Assembly (NCBI GenBank): GCA_041659585.1 | Contig: JBAZXY010000094.1 | Span: 1 to 5,666, forward strand | Reading direction: 5' to 3' | Origin: UBA8518 sp041659585 | GTDB taxonomy: Bacteria > Patescibacteriota > Minisyncoccia > Moranbacterales > UBA2206 | Length of the DNA: 5,666 nt | Shown here: positions 5,153 to 5,666 of the stretch, piece after piece | Position numbering within the stretch: position 1 is the stretch's first letter | How the letters are laid out: each line of letters opens with the position of its first letter | The notes under the pieces: model-generated | What the model saw: the letters and a program-made list of their open reading frames with translations, nothing else | What the model was told of the DNA's origin: nothing | The model's database searches: none | Made by a program: the position numbers and the translations under genes

Positions 5153-5666
5153 ATGAATAAGGCAAAAATATTTTCCTATTTGGGACTGAGTTTTATGGCT
5201 GGAATTTTCGGCGCTTCCTTCTTTTATCCCCACATAGTGGCCAGGTTTTGGTTTTCCGGGTTGCTTGTGGGAACTTTAATTATTGAAATAGTTTTCTATC
5301 GGAATAAGATAGTTTCGTTAATCTTTTTTATAGTATTATTTTTCTTGAGTGGTGCTTGGCTGACGACAGTGCAATTGGAAAAAGCGGTTAATTTGAAAAA
5401 AGAAAAGCAAAATTTTGTAGGTGAGGTAGCGGTCGTTAAGGAGCCCACAAGCAAGGATCGGTTACAGAAAATAGTGGTTGCCACTAAACCTGAAGATGAT
5501 GAGGAAAAAATAAAGTTCTTAATTGCTACCAATGCCTATCCCAGTCATCACTATGGTGACACTTTGAAGGTCAGTTGTGTATTGGAACTGCCGCAAAACA
5601 AAGACACGACTTTTGATTATCGGATGTATTTGGCCAAGGATGGTATTTTTTATCTTTGTAATAGTC
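5153..5666 (+). CDS. comEC: ComEC/Rec2-type DNA uptake membrane protein, N-terminal fragment
   Basis: The reading frame is open to the window's right edge; 171 residues are visible of a protein that normally has 500-800. Three hydrophobic segments, about 6-25, 32-49 and 53-71, are separated by short basic turns and followed by an OB-fold-like region at about 87-145 (NFVGEVAVVKEPTSKDRLQKI, then HYGDTLKVSCVLELP). It is closed by FDYRMYLAKDGI at 154-165, a signature of the N-terminal DUF4131 region of ComEC. ComEC forms the inner-membrane channel for single-stranded DNA in natural transformation. The competence domain and metallo-hydrolase-like domain lie outside the window. An in-frame ATG at 5147 would add two residues. 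It is preceded by a terminator and its own promoter, so it is a separate transcription unit. Confidence 0.85.
   Translation, partial: MNKAKIFSYLGLSFMAGIFGASFFYPHIVARFWFSGLLVGTLIIEIVFYRNKIVSLIFFIVLFFLSGAWLTTVQLEKAVNLKKEKQNFVGEVAVVKEPTSKDRLQKIVVATKPEDDEEKIKFLIATNAYPSHHYGDTLKVSCVLELPQNKDTTFDYRMYLAKDGIFYLCNS

Noticed and set aside
5296..5532. Minus-strand ORF of 78 codons
   Set aside because: It lies antisense to the ComEC reading frame, which carries clear family motifs. The antisense product is Ser/Thr/Phe-rich without recognisable domains.
1..5666. UGA recoding (Gracilibacteria/SR1-type code)
   Set aside because: No complete gene here ends in TGA, but none has an in-frame TGA either, and glycine is encoded normally by GGN. 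With only seven stop codons the absence of TGA is weak evidence.

Overview
This window looks like a piece of a bacterial chromosome from the Candidate Phyla Radiation (Patescibacteria/Parcubacteria-like). That is an inference from short compact genes, weak or absent Shine-Dalgarno sites, promoters lying almost on top of start codons, an LPTGKAG-coding interspersed sequence that I associate from memory with such genomes, and a streamlined anaerobic nucleotide-reduction operon. All genes are on the + strand. Stops are TAA (4) or TAG (3), the standard code fits, and no tRNA, rRNA, CRISPR array or insertion sequence was recognised.

Layout. (a) 1-633: the C-terminal bulk of a LexA/UmuD-like S24 autopeptidase repressor, cut by the window's left edge. 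(b) 634-780: a regulatory hub with a perfect DnaA box (652-660), an intrinsic terminator (679-703), an extended -10 promoter whose -35 lies in the terminator stem (691-718), and a NrdR-box-like palindrome just downstream of the predicted start of transcription (730-745). (c) 781-4530: the class III (anaerobic, oxygen-sensitive) ribonucleotide reductase locus, in the order nrdR, nrdD body, a separate small glycyl-radical gene, nrdG. (d) 4531-5060: an AT-rich spacer, a DUF167/YggU gene and an unrecognised 63-residue protein, closed by a strong terminator (5100-5133). (e) 5138-5666: a promoter and the N-terminus of a ComEC/Rec2-type DNA-uptake membrane protein, cut by the right edge.

The main discovery candidate is that NrdD is split. 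The nrdD body (1367-3394) has the ATP cone, the catalytic barrel and the C-terminal zinc site, but stops just after the zinc site and lacks the glycyl-radical loop. That loop (RVVGYIRP ... GKQAEF) lies in a separate 86-residue ORF (3499-3759) in another reading frame. About 100 bp of AT-rich DNA with stops in all frames separates them. The small protein also carries its own four-cysteine zinc ribbon and a C-terminal CGC tail. NrdG, the radical-SAM activase that would install the radical, follows directly. The arrangement implies a class III reductase whose radical-bearing part is supplied in trans, comparable in logic to GrcA/YfiD for pyruvate formate-lyase.

How the genes would work together: NrdR senses nucleotide state and probably represses its own operon through the palindrome at its promoter. 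NrdG uses SAM and a 4Fe-4S cluster to make the glycyl radical on the small subunit. That radical would generate the thiyl radical in the NrdD body, which reduces ribonucleoside triphosphates to dNTPs under anoxia.
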